DNA from: Gymnorhina tibicen
Taxonomy: Eukaryota > Chordata > Aves > Passeriformes > Artamidae
NCBI GenBank assembly: GCA_013399875.1
Contig: VXAZ01000591.1
Location: 124,001-188,000 of the forward strand
DNA length: 64,000 bases
Direction of reading: 5' to 3'
In this document: one piece after another, positions 1 to 12,440 of the stretch
Layout: every line of letters begins with the position of its first letter
Numbering within the stretch: the first letter of the stretch is position 1
The notes under the pieces: model-generated
The model's input: only the letters and a program-made list of their open reading frames with translations
Databases searched by the model: none
What the model was told of the DNA's origin: nothing
Program-made: the position numbers and the translations under genes

Positions 1-1016
1 CAGTAATTAGACCTCTGGAAAAGCTTCTCCTCATAAAGATTTTGGGGAAAAAAAACCCCTAAAATGAGTGGTTTGAATGCTTGGGTAATTCTAATTCTTC
101 TGCTGCAGTTGCACTGTGTAACTCTGTCTATATTTGCTCTCTCTGAAGTAATATTTGTGTGTCAGAGGGGATAGATTAGAAGGCAATGAGCCTGGTTTAA
201 TTAACAATTAATTAACGTCGTTTAAATTTATAAATGTTAAAAATGTTCATAGAGAATAACGTTGAAATGTTAGTGGTGGATTATATATAACATTTAAATA
301 AGCAGATAAATATAAATGCAAACCATTTTATCTCTAAGAATATAAAATACATTTCTAACCCAAATATAAAATACATAAATAATCGATAAATAAATAATGA
401 TGTTTAAAAATGTTAATCAATATTAATATAATTAAACCAGGGGCTACAATAAGCTGGGCATGTTTGTCATCCCAGCCAGTTTTGTCTGACTCCTGGCATT
501 AAAAATTTAAATCCTGGGACATTAAAGTCCCAAAAATGTCCTTTCCAAACTAGAGAAGGGAGGGGGTGGCTGGAATTCTCCTCACTTCCAATAACAAACA
601 GCATTGAATTTTGAAGTTGCTGCAGTTTCTATTTTACAATAACCTTAAACCCCCCAAAAAAAATACCAAATCCACCTTTCCAGGCTGATGCACGGTCTGT
701 AAATCAGGGGGAAAATTGGAAGTGTTGCCCAGAGAGAATAAAAATCAGCATAATTTCGATTAATCCCTGTGGTTTTATTGCTGAAGCCGCCAGAGGTGCA
801 TTAAAAGCAGCTTTCGGAGTGGTTTAAGCTGATGATTAATCCTGCCCGGGCTCAAAGGGGAGAACCAGCAGGAACACGAAATTCCCAGCAAATCCACCCG
901 GAGCAATTTGTCTCACGTGAAAAGCCCGGCTGGGTTGATCTTCCTGCCTCTGGTTGTCCCCCAGCTTGATGCAACACCACGGATTTCACCCCAAAACCCA
1001 GCAAAATCCGCCGGGA
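1..1016. other. Non-coding, AT-rich from about 200 to 440
   Basis: No exon or known element was recognised. Confidence 0.6.
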
Positions 1017-1236
1017 AGGGGAGGAATTAGAATTTTTTGGGGTTTTTTTTTTTCCTCTCCTAACCCAAGGGGAAGCTCTGGGAGGATCCCGACGGGTGGC
1101 AGAGCTGGATGTCCCCTCGCTGCTCCNAGGGGGGGAATTTAAATTTTTTGGGTTTTTTTTTTTCCTCTCCTAACCCAAGGGGAAGCTCTGGGAGGATCCC
1201 GAGGGGTGGCAGAGCTGGATGTCCCCTCGCTGCTCC
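1017..1236. repeat. Near-identical direct duplication across a single N
   Basis: The segments at about 1017-1126 and 1128-1236 are almost identical (AACCCAAGGGGAAGCTCTGG, GGTGGCAGAGCTGGATGTCC, CCTCGCTGCTCC) and are separated by one N at 1127. A false duplication at a contig join is the likeliest explanation. Confidence 0.85.
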
Positions 1237-2589
1237 TGGCAATTGCGTGGAATTTGCTCAACTCTTCCCCCGCATCCGCTGGGGTCGAGGAGAGCAGGAA
1301 CGTGCCGTCGGATGTGGGGACGATGGGACCCTTGAAAGGCCTCAGTGGCTCTGTGCTCCCTGCCTGGATCCCCTCAGAATTCCCATTTTTAGCCCAGACT
1401 CGATAAAATCCCGGAGACGGAGCCCACGGGAGGGTGCGCGCAGGGAATCGCGTTTCTCCCGCCGCCCGGCCGCTCCACATCCATAATTTTAGTCCTAATT
1501 AGAGAGACTTCGATTTTCCCGTGGTTTTTTTTTTTTTTTTTGGATCCTGCAATGCCTTTAAAAGCCCCCAAACCTGCTCCTGGTGAGGAGGGGTGATCCC
1601 AAGGCTGCTGATTTCCCAAAGTGGTGTAACCCTAGCGTTGGGCGCTGATAGGGGGCAACAATGGCGTTATTCATGCTGGGCTTCAGAGGTCGAAAATGAG
1701 TTTAAAGAGGCTGAAAATGATTAAAGGGGCTGCCCTGCTGGCTTGGGGGATATCGGGGCTGGGCTGTGCTCCACAAATATATATAGGAAAAGGGATTTTG
1801 GCAGGGAGGGGGAAATGGCATTTTTCATTCCAGGGAAGCAAGATCCACTGCTGGCTGTTAAGCAGTTCCCTAAGTGAAAATCAGATATATTAAAAATATT
1901 TCTGTATTTAATGACATGCTGGACCAAGACCTATTGGTGTTAATCCTTGGTGCTTCCAAGCAGCTTTTCCCTCCACCCCTTCCCACCTGGGATCTGATTC
2001 TTTGGGATGGCACAGCCAAAACTGCTGATTTCCCTCTGGATGACGACACCACCTCTGCCTTCCCTCACGCCGCGAAATCCAGGCTGGATCCCGAAGGTAT
2101 GATTTCCAAAAAATCCACGGGAACGATGATTTCCTTTCTGTTTGCAGCTTTGGGGCTCAGGCCCCTGGAGGAAGGGGAGGGCCTGAACCCCTTCCCCACA
2201 GAATTCCTTGCCATGGGATGTTTGTGTTTAGTTAAGCCCAGGTTTGCACAGGCTCTGGCTCGGCAGAAATGTGGTTTGGTCGGAGCCTAATTTATAATAT
2301 AAAGGGAGGAATATAAAAAACCCTCTTTGACTNTTGGCACGAGCAAATTGCTCTCGGAGGCATTTTGTTTCACGTTCCCCTTCCCCCCCCCTCCACTTTC
2401 TGCCATCAATCTTAGAGACAGCGATCTCTTTCCAGCCTTTCAGATTAACAAGATAAATTAGTCACTAATGTGTTGGGAAAACAAGTCAGAACTCCCAAAC
2501 GCTGCTTGGAGTGTCCTGCGTCCCCGGAAAAGGGCTGGGGCTGCTGATCCTCGTGGAGTTGCTCCTGTCTGGTTTGAGGAGGTTTTGCT

Positions 2590-2722
2590 GCACTGGGAGT
2601 GTCAAAGGCCAGGCTGGACTGGGCTTGGAGCACCCTGGGATGGTGGGGAATGGGATGGAGCACCCATGGTAGGGGGGGAATGGGATGGGCTTCAAGGTCC
2701 CTTCCAGCCCATTCCATGAATC
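2590..2722 (+). mobile_element. CR1 LINE 3' fragment
   Basis: It holds the CR1 3' motifs AAGGCCAGGCTGGACTGGGC, TTGGAGCACCCTGGGA, GGGCTTCAAGGTCCCTTCCA and CCATTCCATGAATC. Part of it (2648 on) is repeated at 3138-3215. Confidence 0.8.
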
Positions 2723-3437
2723 TGTTGTGAACAGGCTGGATGGATTGTGCCTTGTCAACCTTTAAGGAACTTTCCCCGTGATTCTGTCAGGAAATGTCCG
2801 TGGGTTGAAGAGCTCCCACCCTTTGGGCCTTTCTCTGATGTTGTGAGGTTTGAGCTCTTCTCTTTCTTCTTCCTCCCTTTGATGATTTTCCTCCTCTGCT
2901 GGTTAAGCCCCTTTCTCTCTCTCTCTCTCTCTCCTTCCTGCCCTGTCNGATTTTTGGAACAAAAGCTTTTCAACGCTCACCAAAACCTTCACCCACAAAT
3001 CAGTTCAGGCTGAGGGAAGGAGTTTTGATTTTGAGGGACTGCAAATGTGAGCGGTGACGTGTTTGATTATGGGACCGACCTCCCCCTCCCCTCAAAATGC
3101 CCCTCCACTTGAGGCCCAGGAAAGTGGGATTGACTCNGAATGGGATGGAGCACCCATGGTAGGGGGGGGAATGGGATGGGCTTCAAGGTCCCTTCCAGCC
3201 CATTCCATGAATCTGTTGTGAACAGGCTGGATGGATTGTGCCTTGTCAACCTTTAAGGAACTTTCCCCGTGATTCTGTCAGGAAATGTCCGTGGGTTGAA
3301 GAGCTCCCACCCTTTGGGCCTTTCTCTGATGTTGTGAGGTTTGAGCTCTTCTCTTTCTTCTTCCTCCCTTTGATGATTTTCCTCCTCTGCTGGTTAAGCC
3401 CCTTTCTCTCTCTCTCTCTCTCTCCTTCCTGCCCTGT
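2648..3437. repeat. 300-bp duplicated block on either side of two single-N joins
   Basis: The blocks 2648-2947 and 3138-3437 match base for base apart from one G in a homopolymer, including a (CT)n run and part of a CR1 3' end. Single Ns at 2948 and 3137 bound the unique 188-bp insert between them. Confidence 0.9.
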
Positions 3438-3661
3438 CCTGAATCCATGACGTGGGAGGATGTGGGTGTCTCCAGGGCAGGAGGCTCTGGGAAGCAGGGC
3501 AGGGAGGTGAAACACAGGGAAAAGCAGGAGGAAAAATGTGAGGCTGAAGGAATTGGGGAAGCACTGGAGACCAGGATCCCCAGAGCCTCTCTGCCCCTCC
3601 AGTGAGTCTGTTCCAGCGGCCAGCCGGACTGAACTGGATTGAATCCCGATCTAAAGCCATG

Positions 3662-3845
3662 CTGGAAACATGGAATGGGTTGGGTTGGGTTGGAAAGGGA
3701 CCTTAAATCCCATCCCATTCCACCCCATTCCATGGACACCTCCCACCATCCCAGGCTGCTCCAAGCCCCATCCAGCCTGGCCTTGGGCACTGCCAGGGAT
3801 CCAGGGGCAGCCACAGCTCTTCTGGAAAAGCTGTGCCAGGGAGAT
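3662..3845 (-). mobile_element. CR1 LINE 3' fragment
   Basis: This is the reverse complement of the common window CR1: GGTTGGAAAGGGACCTTAAA, then CACCTCCCACCATCCCAGGC, CCATCCAGCCTGGCCTTGGG and GGATCCAGGGGCAGCCACAG. Confidence 0.85.
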
Positions 3846-4888
3846 ATAAACATTTAAGCCTGTGAGAATCCCAACCAAATCCAATTCCCATTTGGACTGG
3901 ACCATGGAAGAGGAGCTGGGGAGCTCCATGCCATTCCCACTCCTGATTAAAACCCTTGGCTCTCCCATTCCTGAGCCACGGCCGCTGCTTTTTGCCGGAG
4001 CGTTCCTTTTCCTTGAACAGGGAATTTTTTCAGCCCTTCCGTTCTCCGTGAAACGAAGTCATCTCGGTGACGGCAATTTTTCTGGGATGAAAATAGTCCG
4101 GAGAAAATGAGTTTCCACTGTGCTATTTTAGGAACAGGATCACTCAAGTGGCAGCTAATGAGCTTGAAAATGTGCCAAAAAAATTATCAGCAGGAAAAAG
4201 CGCAAAAAAGGGTTTGGCTCCCACAGGTTTCCACTTCCAGGGAAGCAATAAATCAAATTCACCGCGTGAGATTTGTAGCGAAGATTTGGGGGGAAAAAAA
4301 AAAAAAAGAAAGAATTAAATACGAATTTTTAATGCTCCAGAAGAACCGCAAAAGCACATTTCGAATTTTTTTTAGGGTGTCTGTGCATTCCAATTAAATA
4401 AAAAAAATACAGAGAGCAGCACTCTTGCAAGGGAAAGGGCTGGATTTCAGCGGAGTTGTGCGGGTTGGGAGCGTTCTGTGTTGCCCAGTTACTATCGGGG
4501 AGCGTTTGTGGGAGATCTCATCTCACATTCCTCCCCGCTCCCGTGGATCCCGGCTGCTCCCAGGTGAGGGATTTATCTCTGCGCTGATGCAATTTTCCAG
4601 CTGCTCTGGTTTCTGTGAGGAGCAGACAGCTCGGCTCCGTACCTGGGACACGGAAGGGTCCTGGGGAGTGAACAGAGAGGGGAAGTTGTGTTTGTCCTTC
4701 CTTATAAATCCTTCCAAATATTGCCTGCCCCACCTGGCAGATGAGAGGGCTCCTTGGGAACAGCTGTAATGCCACAACTCTCATCTGAAGATTCCCTAGG
4801 AATTGCTGTTAATTTAGGGGGGAAAAGGTGAAGTTGTGGTTATGTTATAAATAGAGTTTATATGTTGTATAATATTATATATATTACA

Positions 4889-5150
4889 AGGGATGGAGGG
4901 ACAGGACACAGGGAATGGCTTCCCACTGCCAGAGGGCAGGGAGAGATGGGATACTGGGAAGGAATTCCTGGCTGGGAGGGTGGAGAGGTTGCCCAGAGAA
5001 GCTGTGGCTGCCCCTGGATCCCTGGCAGTGTCCAAGGCCAGGCTGGACGGGGCTTGGAGCACCCTGGGACAGTGGGAGGTGTCCCATGGCAGGGGGTGGG
5101 ATGGGATGGGATTTAAGATCCCTTTGAACCCAAACCAGTCCGGAATTCTG
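4889..5150 (+). mobile_element. CR1 LINE 3' fragment
   Basis: It runs from GGGACAGGACACAGGGAATG through GGAATTCCTGGCTGGGAGGG and GCCCCTGGATCCCTGGCAGT to a degraded 3' end near AACCCAAACCAGTC. Confidence 0.88.
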
Positions 5151-5436
5151 TTCAGAACTGCTTCCAGACCTGGGTTTGCAACAAGGACTAAGCCGAACTC
5201 CTAAATGAATGTCCCAGCTTTCCTCTCCAGCCTGGTTTGATGTCAGTGCCAGGAGCCAGAGGGACCTGCAGGGGACGGCTGTGGCTCAGCACTGAACCTG
5301 GCATTGGGAATAAGGAGCACACTGGATGCATTCTCCTGGATCCTGGGGCTGAGAGAGGAAAAGGGAATGGCCGAGGAATCTGGGATCGAACCCTGCTGGT
5401 GGAGCTCCCGGCAGGTAACTCAGCCTGGGTTACATC

Positions 5437-5670
5437 ACTTAAATCACAGAGCCTTTTAGGTGGGAAAAGCCCTCTGGGGTCACTGAGTCCAGCCACTGCC
5501 AAGGCCACCACTGACCGTGTCCCCAAGTGCCACATCCACAGGGCTTTGAAATCCCTGCGGGGATGGGGGCTCCACCACTCCTGGATCACTGGCAGTACTG
5601 AATTTGCGTCCCAGAAACTCTCTGCTCATCCCAAAAAGAGGCTGGAACAGCAGGAAGAGAACACAGCTGG
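5437..5670 (-). mobile_element. Older CR1 LINE 3' fragment
   Basis: Read on the opposite strand it is a CR1 of a different subfamily. On the + strand it shows AATCACAGAGCCTTTTAGGT, CCACTGCCAAGGCCACCACT and GATGGGGGCTCCACCACTCC. Confidence 0.75.
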
Positions 5671-6349
5671 GCTTTCAGAGCTCTGCCACAGTCAGTTCTC
5701 ACCACAAGAGTGAAATAACCGCGTCAAATCTGCCCAGGCCATCTTTGCCTTCCCATTCCCGACGTTTATCTCATCCTCTCTCATAAAGATTCCTTTTCAG
5801 CCAGCTTGGGAGCAGCTTAAAGGAAAACTGAGGAAACAAAGATGGGATCTGGGAGTGACATCTCTTAATGAGACCTCTCAGGCTTCCTCATTAACTCGCA
5901 GCAGATGCAGGCATCCAAAATTACACCAAGATTTTCTCCCCCAGCCCGTAAATAGTCTGTGCTTAGGGTCCCCCACATTGTCTCCATCTTCTTGGCTTCT
6001 TCCCAAAGCGGCTTCTCTTGGCAGGCTGGAGCTGATGGGAATGATCTCGTAGGAAGAACAAAGTGCATTTTTTTCCGAAGGAAATAATAAATCTGCTGTG
6101 GGCTTTCAAAGGGAGCTGACACCATCAGCAAGGGGGGGTTTTTTATGTATTTGGAGAATGTAGGAAGAACACAGATGTCGGTTTGGACCATTCCCATCTG
6201 AGCTCTAAAGGTGTGGAAAGGGTTTCCAGTGGATTTTCCTCTTTTGTTTGTTTATTTTCTTTCTTTTTTTTTTTAATTAAGCTAAAAAAAAAATTCATTC
6301 ATTGATGGAATTTAATTACAGGAAAAAAAAAAATTTGTTATTTTGTTTT

Positions 6350-6500
6350 CACAGAATCCCAGGATGGTTTGGGGTGGAAGGGACCTTAAAGCTGATCCCA
6401 TTCCATGCCCTTCCACACCTTCCACTATCCCAGGGTGCTCCAAGCCCCGTCCAGCCTGGCCTTGGACACTTCCAGGGATCCAGGAACATCCACAGCTGTG
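6350..6500 (-). mobile_element. CR1 LINE 3' fragment
   Basis: It opens with CACAGAATCCCAGGATGGTT and continues through GGAAGGGACCTTAAAGCTGA, CCAGCCTGGCCTTGGACACT and TCCAGGGATCCAGG, all in reverse orientation. Confidence 0.87.
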
Positions 6501-7139
6501 GTTGACGCTGGATGAATTTTAATGCTGGAGTACTCCAATTCCAGGTGGAAAAAGGAAAAATCGCAAGAAATCCCTAAAAGTTGTCAAAAGCCCTTTAGGA
6601 ACTCTCCTGTGTTTGCTTTTTTCTGCCAATCCGAGAGGAAGAGTGGCTGGAACACGGAGCCATTGGCTTCATTCCCAGTTTTCCACCAGAAATTCCACAA
6701 AGCCTCCAACCCAAGCTCTCCTCAAGCTCCTTACTAGTTTTCACCCCAGGAATTAAAGCCCTGGTGCTCCTGGCAGATAATCACAGGGAAAGAGGGTCTC
6801 TTTCCTCCCTCTCATTTGTCTCCCTTCTTTGCCAAGAAACCCCAAGATTTTTTGGGGAAAAAAAAAATGAACCCCTTTTTACATCACTAATTCCGTTCTT
6901 TAAAATTTATTTATTCCATGCTTTTCCCAGCTGCCGCCGATCCAGAAGTGCTCCTTCTATGGAGCATTCTCCGTCCAGCAAAAAGGCTCACAGCCACAGT
7001 TTCTACGCTCGGTCCCCGCCTCTGGAATTTTCTTCCTGGCCAAGGAAACAGGAAGAACGCCCTGTGAGTTGTTTGCCGAAATCTTGTCCTCGACGGGCAC
7101 GTTAGGAGTGGAGTTTATAAATTGTGGGGTGCTGTTCAA

Positions 7140-7245
7140 ACAGACCACACGCCTCAAAACCTCCAACCCCATCCAGCCGGGCCTTGAACGTTTCCACGTT
7201 CCCACATCTTCTTTGGGCCAACCTGGAATTGTTTCTCCGTGTTTT
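7140..7245 (-). mobile_element. Degraded CR1 LINE fragment
   Basis: CCAACCCCATCCAGCCGGGC and CTTTGGGCCAACCTGG fit the reverse strand of a worn CR1 3' region. Confidence 0.55.
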
Positions 7246-10089
7246 GTTGTCCCTGTGCCCTTGAAATATTCCTGTTTTTCCCCTCCAACTTCCCTTCACC
7301 CGCCCATCTTTCTTAACCTCGCTCTTCCCTGGAATATTTCCTTGTTTATCTGAGGTTTTAATTTTTATTTTTTTTTTAATTAAACTCGAGATGTGTTAAG
7401 TTTTGTTCTATCACCCAGTTTCTCTTACAGGAATGTCCAGAAGGAATCGTATTTGGGAGTTACCATGGAAAATCAAGGCGTGTGCTGAATTCCTTTTTAT
7501 TTTTGAGGTGCTTTGCTGGTTGGGGTGTTAAACTGGACGGAATTAGGATTCATAATTGATCCTAATTACGATTTTTTTCCTCCGTTCAAACAATTCTCAA
7601 ACCAGGAAGCCTGAAGCGAAATGAGGGACACAGGAATTCCCAGTCTATCCCGTTCTTCCCAAGACGCCAGGGTTTAATAACCTGTTTCCAGTTTTACTAC
7701 TGGGAGGGCAGTCAGATGCTGCAGACCAGCAGCACCACAGGATTTTTCCTTTTTCTTCCTCTCTGCGGGACTGGAAAATTCAGTCTTTAAACTGCTCCTT
7801 CTGGCTCCGAGTGTCTGCTGAAAGTTATTAAACGTTGTTAATTATGTCACTAATTCCAGGAGAAACCCGGGACTGTTCGGGCATGCAGGAACCTCAACCC
7901 CACATTTGCAATCTGCCTGTGGAGCACCAATACCTTGGGATGCATCTCCAAGAGGTGTCGGCAGGGGATCTTCTCCCAGAGGAGTGAATTTGGTGGGATT
8001 TTGGGAGTGAATTTTGGAGCTCGAAGAGCCCAAAACTCAGCGTTTTGATGGCGTTTCTTGGATGTAAATTTTAATGTTTCGATGTCGAATTCGGACTCTT
8101 TCCTGCTGGCACTGCTGGGTTTTGGTGATGCTCCCCGGGGTCAGCACACAAACACCTCAATTCCCGAGGTTTGGAGGAATTAGGGGATACCGGGAGGGTC
8201 ATAATTCGGAAAATCTCGGGATGCAGCTCTGGGATTTCTGGGATTCCAGCACATAGGGCCGGGTCATATCCACCCTCTTATTCACCAAATCCTTCTCCTC
8301 AGGGCTTCTCCAACACCCAGCCCCAACTCCACAAGGCCAAAGGTGCTTTGTCCTCCAAAATCTTGGTCTAAATCCAAAAGTTCGTCAAAAATTAATCCCC
8401 CTTCAGGGATTACCTGCAACAACTGAGCTGATTTTCCGGAAACGCCAAATGCTGGGTGCTCTTTGCTTCAGCGAAGGTTTAAATGGGATTAAAACTGGCA
8501 GAAGGGTCTTAAAAAAAATGCTACAGCAACATCTCATTTAGGCAGGCGTGTTTTATTTGATGCTGAGAGTGGAGAGCTATAAATAGCAGTGAGAATTTAT
8601 ATTTAAGAGCAGAATTACTGATCTGAGACACAGACAAAGCCCAGGTTTGTGCTAGACTAGACCGGGTCTGGCGACCTCACGGAGAACGAAATTATTAATC
8701 CCAGTTTAGCTCTTTCCCCAGTGTTTATGGGGAATTTGAGGAATCCTTTCCAGCAGCTGCTGGTTGTACTGAAAACTCATCTTTCGCCTCCCCCCAGCCA
8801 CGAGCTGGTGGTTCGTGAACCACCCCGAGCCAGAAATGAATAAAAGCCATTGAAAGCCGGCCCAGAAGCCGAGGGCTGAGCTGCAGCAACGCTGGCGGGG
8901 CTCATTCCTGCCCAATTCAGGAGCGTCTGAAGAGGTGAGGAAATTCAAACCCATTTTTACCGCGTGCCCCGAGGCAGAGCCACAGCCCTCAAAGCCATTC
9001 CTGAAGGAACAGATGTCCCCCAGCAGCAGGACGACCCCAGGATTTGTTACCAGCAGAGCTGATGTTGGCCCTCAGTGATCATGCATTGTTTCGTGTGATA
9101 CTTTAAATTAATGAGTTAATAACTGCTGTTAACATCTGGCTTTGGATGCTCCGGGGTTGCCCAGTTTGGCATGAGACACCCCAGCTCTTACTGGGCTGTT
9201 CTGGTTAATGCTGCCCCCAGTACCCTACACCTGGACTCACACTCAGCACGCGGAGCCTGGCTGCTCCTCAGGAGAAGAGAGAAATGTCCTTCCCAAAGAA
9301 TTACCCAGCTCTTTTTTCAACGCCTGACATCGGTTCCTTCTTTAATCCTCACCTCTGTACGGGAGTCTTCCAGCCCTTTCACAATTTATTTCATGACTGA
9401 CGTGATTTTACGAGTTCTTTTCACAGCGGGGTTTCACGCAAAGCTTGCGGTCGCTGTGTGCACGCACGCACGGGCAGGGAGGGGCTCGCTCCTGTGGATC
9501 CTGGTCGGGATAAATTGATTCCTCTAAACCTTCCCAGCGAGGCACTTTGACCCCCTCATGTCCCCGCAGGAGCACGAGGGTTTTGTAGCCCTTCGAATCC
9601 TGATTCAAATCCTGATTCTTGCCTGTCCTGTCAAAGTTTTCATCTCCCTGCTGCTGTCTCAGAGCCTGGCTGCTCCTTTTCTCCTGGCTAAAGCTCCCGG
9701 GTTTGTTGTGATTGATTCGCTGGGATGATTCACAGGCACGGAGAGCAGCAGGCAGATCGTTCTGCTCCTGTTCATGGCATCCGTGGGGATAAATATGGAG
9801 ATAATTAGGGTGTGTTATTAAATCCCGCCTGTCAGGTGCGGGTTTTGGGTCTGACGGATGATTTGAGCTGAGTCAGGAGGGTGTCCACCCTCTGTGAGCA
9901 ATGCTCAGGGTCTGTTCCACTCTTCTAATCTCTAAAAGGAGATTTCTTTCTCTCCCCATCTATTTTTGGGATGAGGCTGGCTGCCACCTCCCTCTGCAGA
10001 GAGCCACGGAATATCTGCTGTGCCTCAGCCACTTCTGCAGCTGCCACCTGATAAAATCCAGGGAGATGCTTCCTTAAACCAAAAGAGGG
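7246..10089. other. Non-coding sequence
   Basis: No exon or clear repeat was recognised. The stretch near 8560-8640 (AGAGCTATAAATAGCAGTGA) is unusually free of decayed repeat and might be a conserved non-coding element. Confidence 0.5.
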
Positions 10090-10315
10090 GAGATTTAGAT
10101 TGGATTTTAGGAAGGAATGCCTGGCTGTGAGGGTGGGGAGGCGCTGGCACAGGGTGCCCAGAGCAGCTGTGGCTGCCCCTGGATCCCTGGAAGTGTCCAA
10201 GGCCAGGCTGGAGCACCCTGGGATAGTGGGAGGTGTCCCTGCCCATGGCAGGGAGTGGCACTGGATGGGCTTTAAGGTCCCTTCCATCCCAACCCATTCT
10301 GGATTTTGGGATTCT
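10090..10315 (+). mobile_element. CR1 LINE 3' fragment
   Basis: It includes GATTTAGATTGGATTTTAGG, CTGGCACAGGGTGCCCAGAG, GCCCCTGGATCCCTGGAAGT and GGGCTTTAAGGTCCCTTCCA. Confidence 0.9.
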
Positions 10316-10879
10316 TGGCCCGAGCAATCCCTGTCTCTCTCTGGGGCTGCCGTGGCTTCTTTCCCACACCGAATTCCCTGTTCCTGCCCTCTCCATCCTG
10401 GTGCCTGCTCAGCACGGAGCTCTCAGCCTCCACACCCATGCCCTGACTAAGCCCTGACACCCAGATCTGCCTCTCAAATCTCCTGCCCGAGCAGTTCACG
10501 GTCCAGAACCACCCCAGCCCTGCTCCTGCAGCAGGGCAAGGGCAGGGATCACTCCCTGCCCACGCAAATGTTTGTTCCTTACTCCCTTAGAGGTTTTCCC
10601 AAACCTCTTTATTCATTGCCTGTTCTTCTAATCCTCCTTCCAGGAATTTTTTCAAGTCCTCCTTCCAGCCTTTATCTGAATTTTGGGACACAGCGGTCTG
10701 AGGAGGTCTGTCCTTGACCCTGACTCAGTGCTCAATTTTACAGCATTTTTCATGCAAAAGCCGAAGGAATTTTTAAAATTAATGTTTATGCTTTAGTAAC
10801 CCTAAGAGGAAAACATGGACATCTCCAAGATGCCGTGTGGGTAAATCATAAGCGATTAATTCCAGATTTGGGTCTGACT

Positions 10880-11130
10880 TCACAGCATTTCAGGGAGTGA
10901 TGGATGTTTATATCAACAGAGCAAATATTAGGGAAAGGTTCTTCCTCCAGCGGGTTGTGGGGCACAGGAACTGCTCCCCAGGGAATGGGCACGGCCCCAA
11001 GGCTGCCAGAGCTCCAGGAACATATAGACACTGCTCCCAGGAAGGGTTTTTTTGGGGTATCCTGCGCAGGGCCAGGGGTGGGACTGGATGATCCTTGTGG
11101 GACATTCTGGGATTCTGTGATTTCAAAAGG
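10880..11130 (+). mobile_element. CR1 LINE 3' fragment, another subfamily
   Basis: GGAAAGGTTCTTCCTCCAGC, TTGTGGGGCACAGGAACTGC and the typical CR1 end GGACTGGATGATCCTTGTGG, then ATTCTGGGATTCTGTGATTT. Confidence 0.85.
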
Positions 11131-11269
11131 AACCATGCAGAGGAGAGAACGCGCGGCAGCGCTCAAAACCCAGGGGACAGGAGCGTCTCTGGCTGTGTCA
11201 GAGCCGCTTGAGGGAGGTTCCATCTTGGAGATGCTCTTCCCATAACCATTGGGAGAGGAAACGGGAGCA

Positions 11270-12440
11270 GCACGGAGCAGGAAAGACCGGTGGTGCCGTG
11301 GAGCCCCTGATCCGTGCGCCGGGAGCGGGGCTGGCAGTGGGAGAGAGGTGGAGGAGCTGCTCCCAGGAGCGCTCCTGCCTCTCCGAGCAGCTCTCAGCTG
11401 GCAGCCGGTGCTGATTTCATAGTAATGCCCTTTTTTATGAATCGCTGCTCAGACTGTTTTGAATACTTTCTGCATGACTAATTAATGCCCCGAAATGAAT
11501 TAAAGCTGTGCTGGTAAAACTTCAGCCCGTGCGAACAAACGGCCCCTCTTCGCTATTTTGTCTCGGAATCCTCAGGGAGGGGGCATCGCCTGTTATCTAA
11601 AAGCCACTTAACCGAGCCGAGATGTGATGTCACGGTCTGGAAATACGTGGGGATTTTCGTGCTCGGCCTGCTGAGACACAGCCGTGACTTCGGTGCGATA
11701 AACCTCATTAACGCCCTTAAAACCTGCGAGCAGCCGAGATAACGAGCCCCGCTGGAAGCTGGCACCAGATGAAACCCCGCAGCCTCGGCAGCCGGAGTTT
11801 TGCTTGGGTGAAGCTTTCTGCAACCCTGTGCCGGGATCCAGCGGTGATTCAGCGGCGGGCAGACACTCCCAGCTGCGGCGGGGAGCTGCAGCTCGCTCGC
11901 CGGGGACCCTCGGGAAGGGCAGCACCAGCCCCGCGGAGCGGAGAAGCTGCTGGGAACAAGGTAATCCCACCGGCAGGAATGCTGGAAGTTCGCTCTTGCT
12001 CGGGTGGCTCCCGGCTCGCAGGATCCCTCTCCTTTTTGCCTGCTCGTTCCCTGCGCTTTTGAACTCGTCCTTTGCTATCCACAGTTTATTTTCCCTGGAA
12101 CAAAGACGAGGATAACCGCCTGATTGTTTGATCTGTACACACCAGCCCGGAATAACGCAGCAGCTCCTTTTTAATGAAGCACCGAGGAAAGCTGGAGCTC
12201 AGCACAATTCCCAGCCCGCCGGAGATCCTAATCTCGCCTTCCCAGCACAGGAGAGCGGGCACTGCCGCTCCATGAGCCGGCCCCGGCAGGGAGGCGAGCC
12301 CAGCCTGCTCCCGCATCCCTGGGTCCCGCATTCCCGGCTCCCGCATTCCCGGCTCCCGGGCTGCCCCGGCCGCCGAGGGCGCGATGGAAAATCCCTGAGC
12401 CAGCGGCTACAAAATCCGTGCGGCAAAGGTACGTCCCTGT
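11270..12440. other. GC-rich, CpG-containing region, possible distal promoter
   Basis: The base composition rises sharply from about 11770 to 12430 (GCGGCGGGCAG, CCGGCCGCCGAGGGCGCG). Candidate + strand donors are AACAAG|GTAATC at 11959 and GGCAAAG|GTACGT at 12429. No coding exon was found. It could be a 5' UTR exon of LYPD6, but there is no direct evidence. Confidence 0.3.

Noticed and set aside
2900..2935. CT microsatellite at two places as independent loci
   Set aside because: The second run (near 3410) belongs to the probable false duplication and is not a separate locus.
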